From contig PXFD01000149.1 in assembly GCA_003564505.1 (NCBI GenBank), forward strand, positions 1 to 6,686: a stretch of DNA of 6,686 bases, read 5' to 3'. Under the pieces are notes generated by a model, which saw nothing but the letters and a program-made list of their open reading frames with translations, did no database searches and was not told the DNA's origin. How positions within the stretch are numbered: position 1 is the stretch's first letter; the number at the start of each line of letters is the position of its first letter. Of the stretch, positions 5,989-6,686 are shown one piece after another. Origin of the DNA: Syntrophomonadaceae bacterium (lineage in GTDB: Bacteria; Bacillota_D; Dethiobacteria; DTU022). The position numbers and the translations under genes are program-made.

Positions 5989-6686
5989 GTGGATATCGAC
6001 CGTAATCCTGAAGAAAAACAAGATCTGGATGAAATAGTCCAGGATTATCTTAAAACCGGCAGCACAGAAGCCAAAGATGGTATTTTAAGAATCGGCAGAA
6101 TCATGATTGAATATTATGCCGGTATCTATAGTCCCGGAGAAACAGATCCTGGTCTAAAAAATGCAGCAAAAAAAGGGTTTAAGATTGCTCTTCAAAAATA
6201 TGATCCCAGCCGGGAAGTGCAGTTTTCCACTTATGCTACGAACTGTATAATCAGTGAAATACGCAAAGAGTTAAATGAGAGAAGATTATTTGACGTGCCA
6301 ACATGGTTGCAGCAGCTGCAGGATAATGTAATTAAAGCTACTGAAGAGCTTTCTAAGGAGAGCAATACAATGCCTTCTGTGGAATATGTTTCATCCAAGC
6401 TGAACATAGCTGAAAATGGCATTACCGAAATTATGCAAGCAGGGTCGGTTCCAATGCAAGATCTAGACTTGCAAACTTTAAAATCCCTTAAAAAAGAAAC
6501 TTTCAAGCTTCCGATTGAAGATGTTATTACAATCCGCAAATCATTAGATCGTCTCCAGGATATTCAGAAGCGGTTTTTATCTTTAGTACAAGATAATCTG
6601 AACGAGCTTAACAAAGCAATAAAAGAAGAGGAGCAGGCGCTTACTAATGAGCAGGCAAGGTACCTTCAACTGGTGGAAAATAAAGG
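5989..6686 (+). CDS. Sigma-70-family-like protein with divergent C-terminus, 3'-truncated by window edge
   Basis: At least 232 residues, open to the window end. Residues 27-98 resemble sigma region 2: GFKIALQKYDPSR (63-75), then VQFSTYATNCIISEIRKEL (77-95), closest in style to the sigma-B/F/G group (FSTYA..MI.GEIRR.L). Residues 102-155 resemble region 3 (DVPTWLQQL, TEELSKESNTMPSVEYVSSKLNI, AGSVPM). LPIEDVITIRKSLDRL (174-189) matches the entry to region 4. The expected helix-turn-helix (TQxEIAxxLGxSQxxVSRL) does not follow. Residues 190-232 are instead charged, Leu/Ile-spaced and coiled-coil-like. Region 2.2, normally DLIQVG, reads GLKNAA (55-60). It may be an alternative sigma factor for pilus genes or a repurposed, non-canonical sigma-like regulator. 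No standard gene name can be given; the family relationship is clear but the function is inferred. Confidence 0.75.
   Translation, partial: MDIDRNPEEKQDLDEIVQDYLKTGSTEAKDGILRIGRIMIEYYAGIYSPGETDPGLKNAAKKGFKIALQKYDPSREVQFSTYATNCIISEIRKELNERRLFDVPTWLQQLQDNVIKATEELSKESNTMPSVEYVSSKLNIAENGITEIMQAGSVPMQDLDLQTLKSLKKETFKLPIEDVITIRKSLDRLQDIQKRFLSLVQDNLNELNKAIKEEEQALTNEQARYLQLVENK

Noticed and set aside
6231..6539. 102-codon open frame on the minus strand opposite the sigma-like gene
   Set aside because: The plus-strand frame has a clear family signature and a strong SD; the minus frame has no recognisable motif.
6560..6686. Frameshift as the cause of the missing sigma region 4.2
   Set aside because: Both other forward frames meet stops within about ten codons after 6575 and do not encode a helix-turn-helix pattern.

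Overview
The window holds most of a type IV pilus (T4P) inner-membrane assembly operon. All genes are on the + strand: pilT (3' part only), pilC, pilM, pilN, pilO and pilB. They are followed by the start of a sigma-70-family-like gene that runs off the right edge. Moderate GC, strong AGGAGG-type ribosome binding sites, GTG starts, and a sigma factor related to the sigma-B/F/G group all suggest a Firmicute, probably an anaerobic Clostridia-type organism. This assignment is inferred from style, not from a marker gene. No outer-membrane secretin (pilQ), pilin or prepilin peptidase gene lies in the window.

Layout. Positions 1-624 are the C-terminal two-thirds of the retraction ATPase PilT. Positions 676-1878 encode the polytopic platform protein PilC. 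Positions 1900-4088 form a tightly packed pilM-pilN-pilO block: the pilM stop and pilN start share one base, and pilN and pilO abut with no gap. A 70-base gap follows, with a good extended -10 promoter whose -35 lies inside the end of pilO. Positions 4159-5880 encode the extension ATPase PilB, with an N-terminal MshEN-like domain, a full set of ATPase motifs and a tetracysteine zinc site. A 108-base gap leads to a GTG-started, strongly SD-equipped ORF (5989 to the window end).

How the parts work together. In known T4P systems PilM (cytoplasmic, actin-like) binds the N-terminal tail of PilN. PilN and PilO are bitopic proteins that pair through coiled coils and ferredoxin-like domains. Together they form the alignment ring around PilC, on which PilB (extension) and PilT (retraction) act in alternation. 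The window supplies all of these except the pilins and their peptidase.

The least ordinary element is the last gene. Its first ~200 residues follow the sigma-B/F/G architecture: region 2 with a YDPSR...FSTYA core, region 3, and the start of region 4 with LPIED. The region 2.2 core-binding motif is eroded, and where the DNA-binding helix-turn-helix of region 4.2 is expected there is a charged, coiled-coil-like stretch. It may be a repurposed sigma factor linked to pilus expression. Secondary points are a degenerate nucleotide pocket in PilM, the missing motif-I arginine in the PilB MshEN domain, and a separate promoter for pilB.
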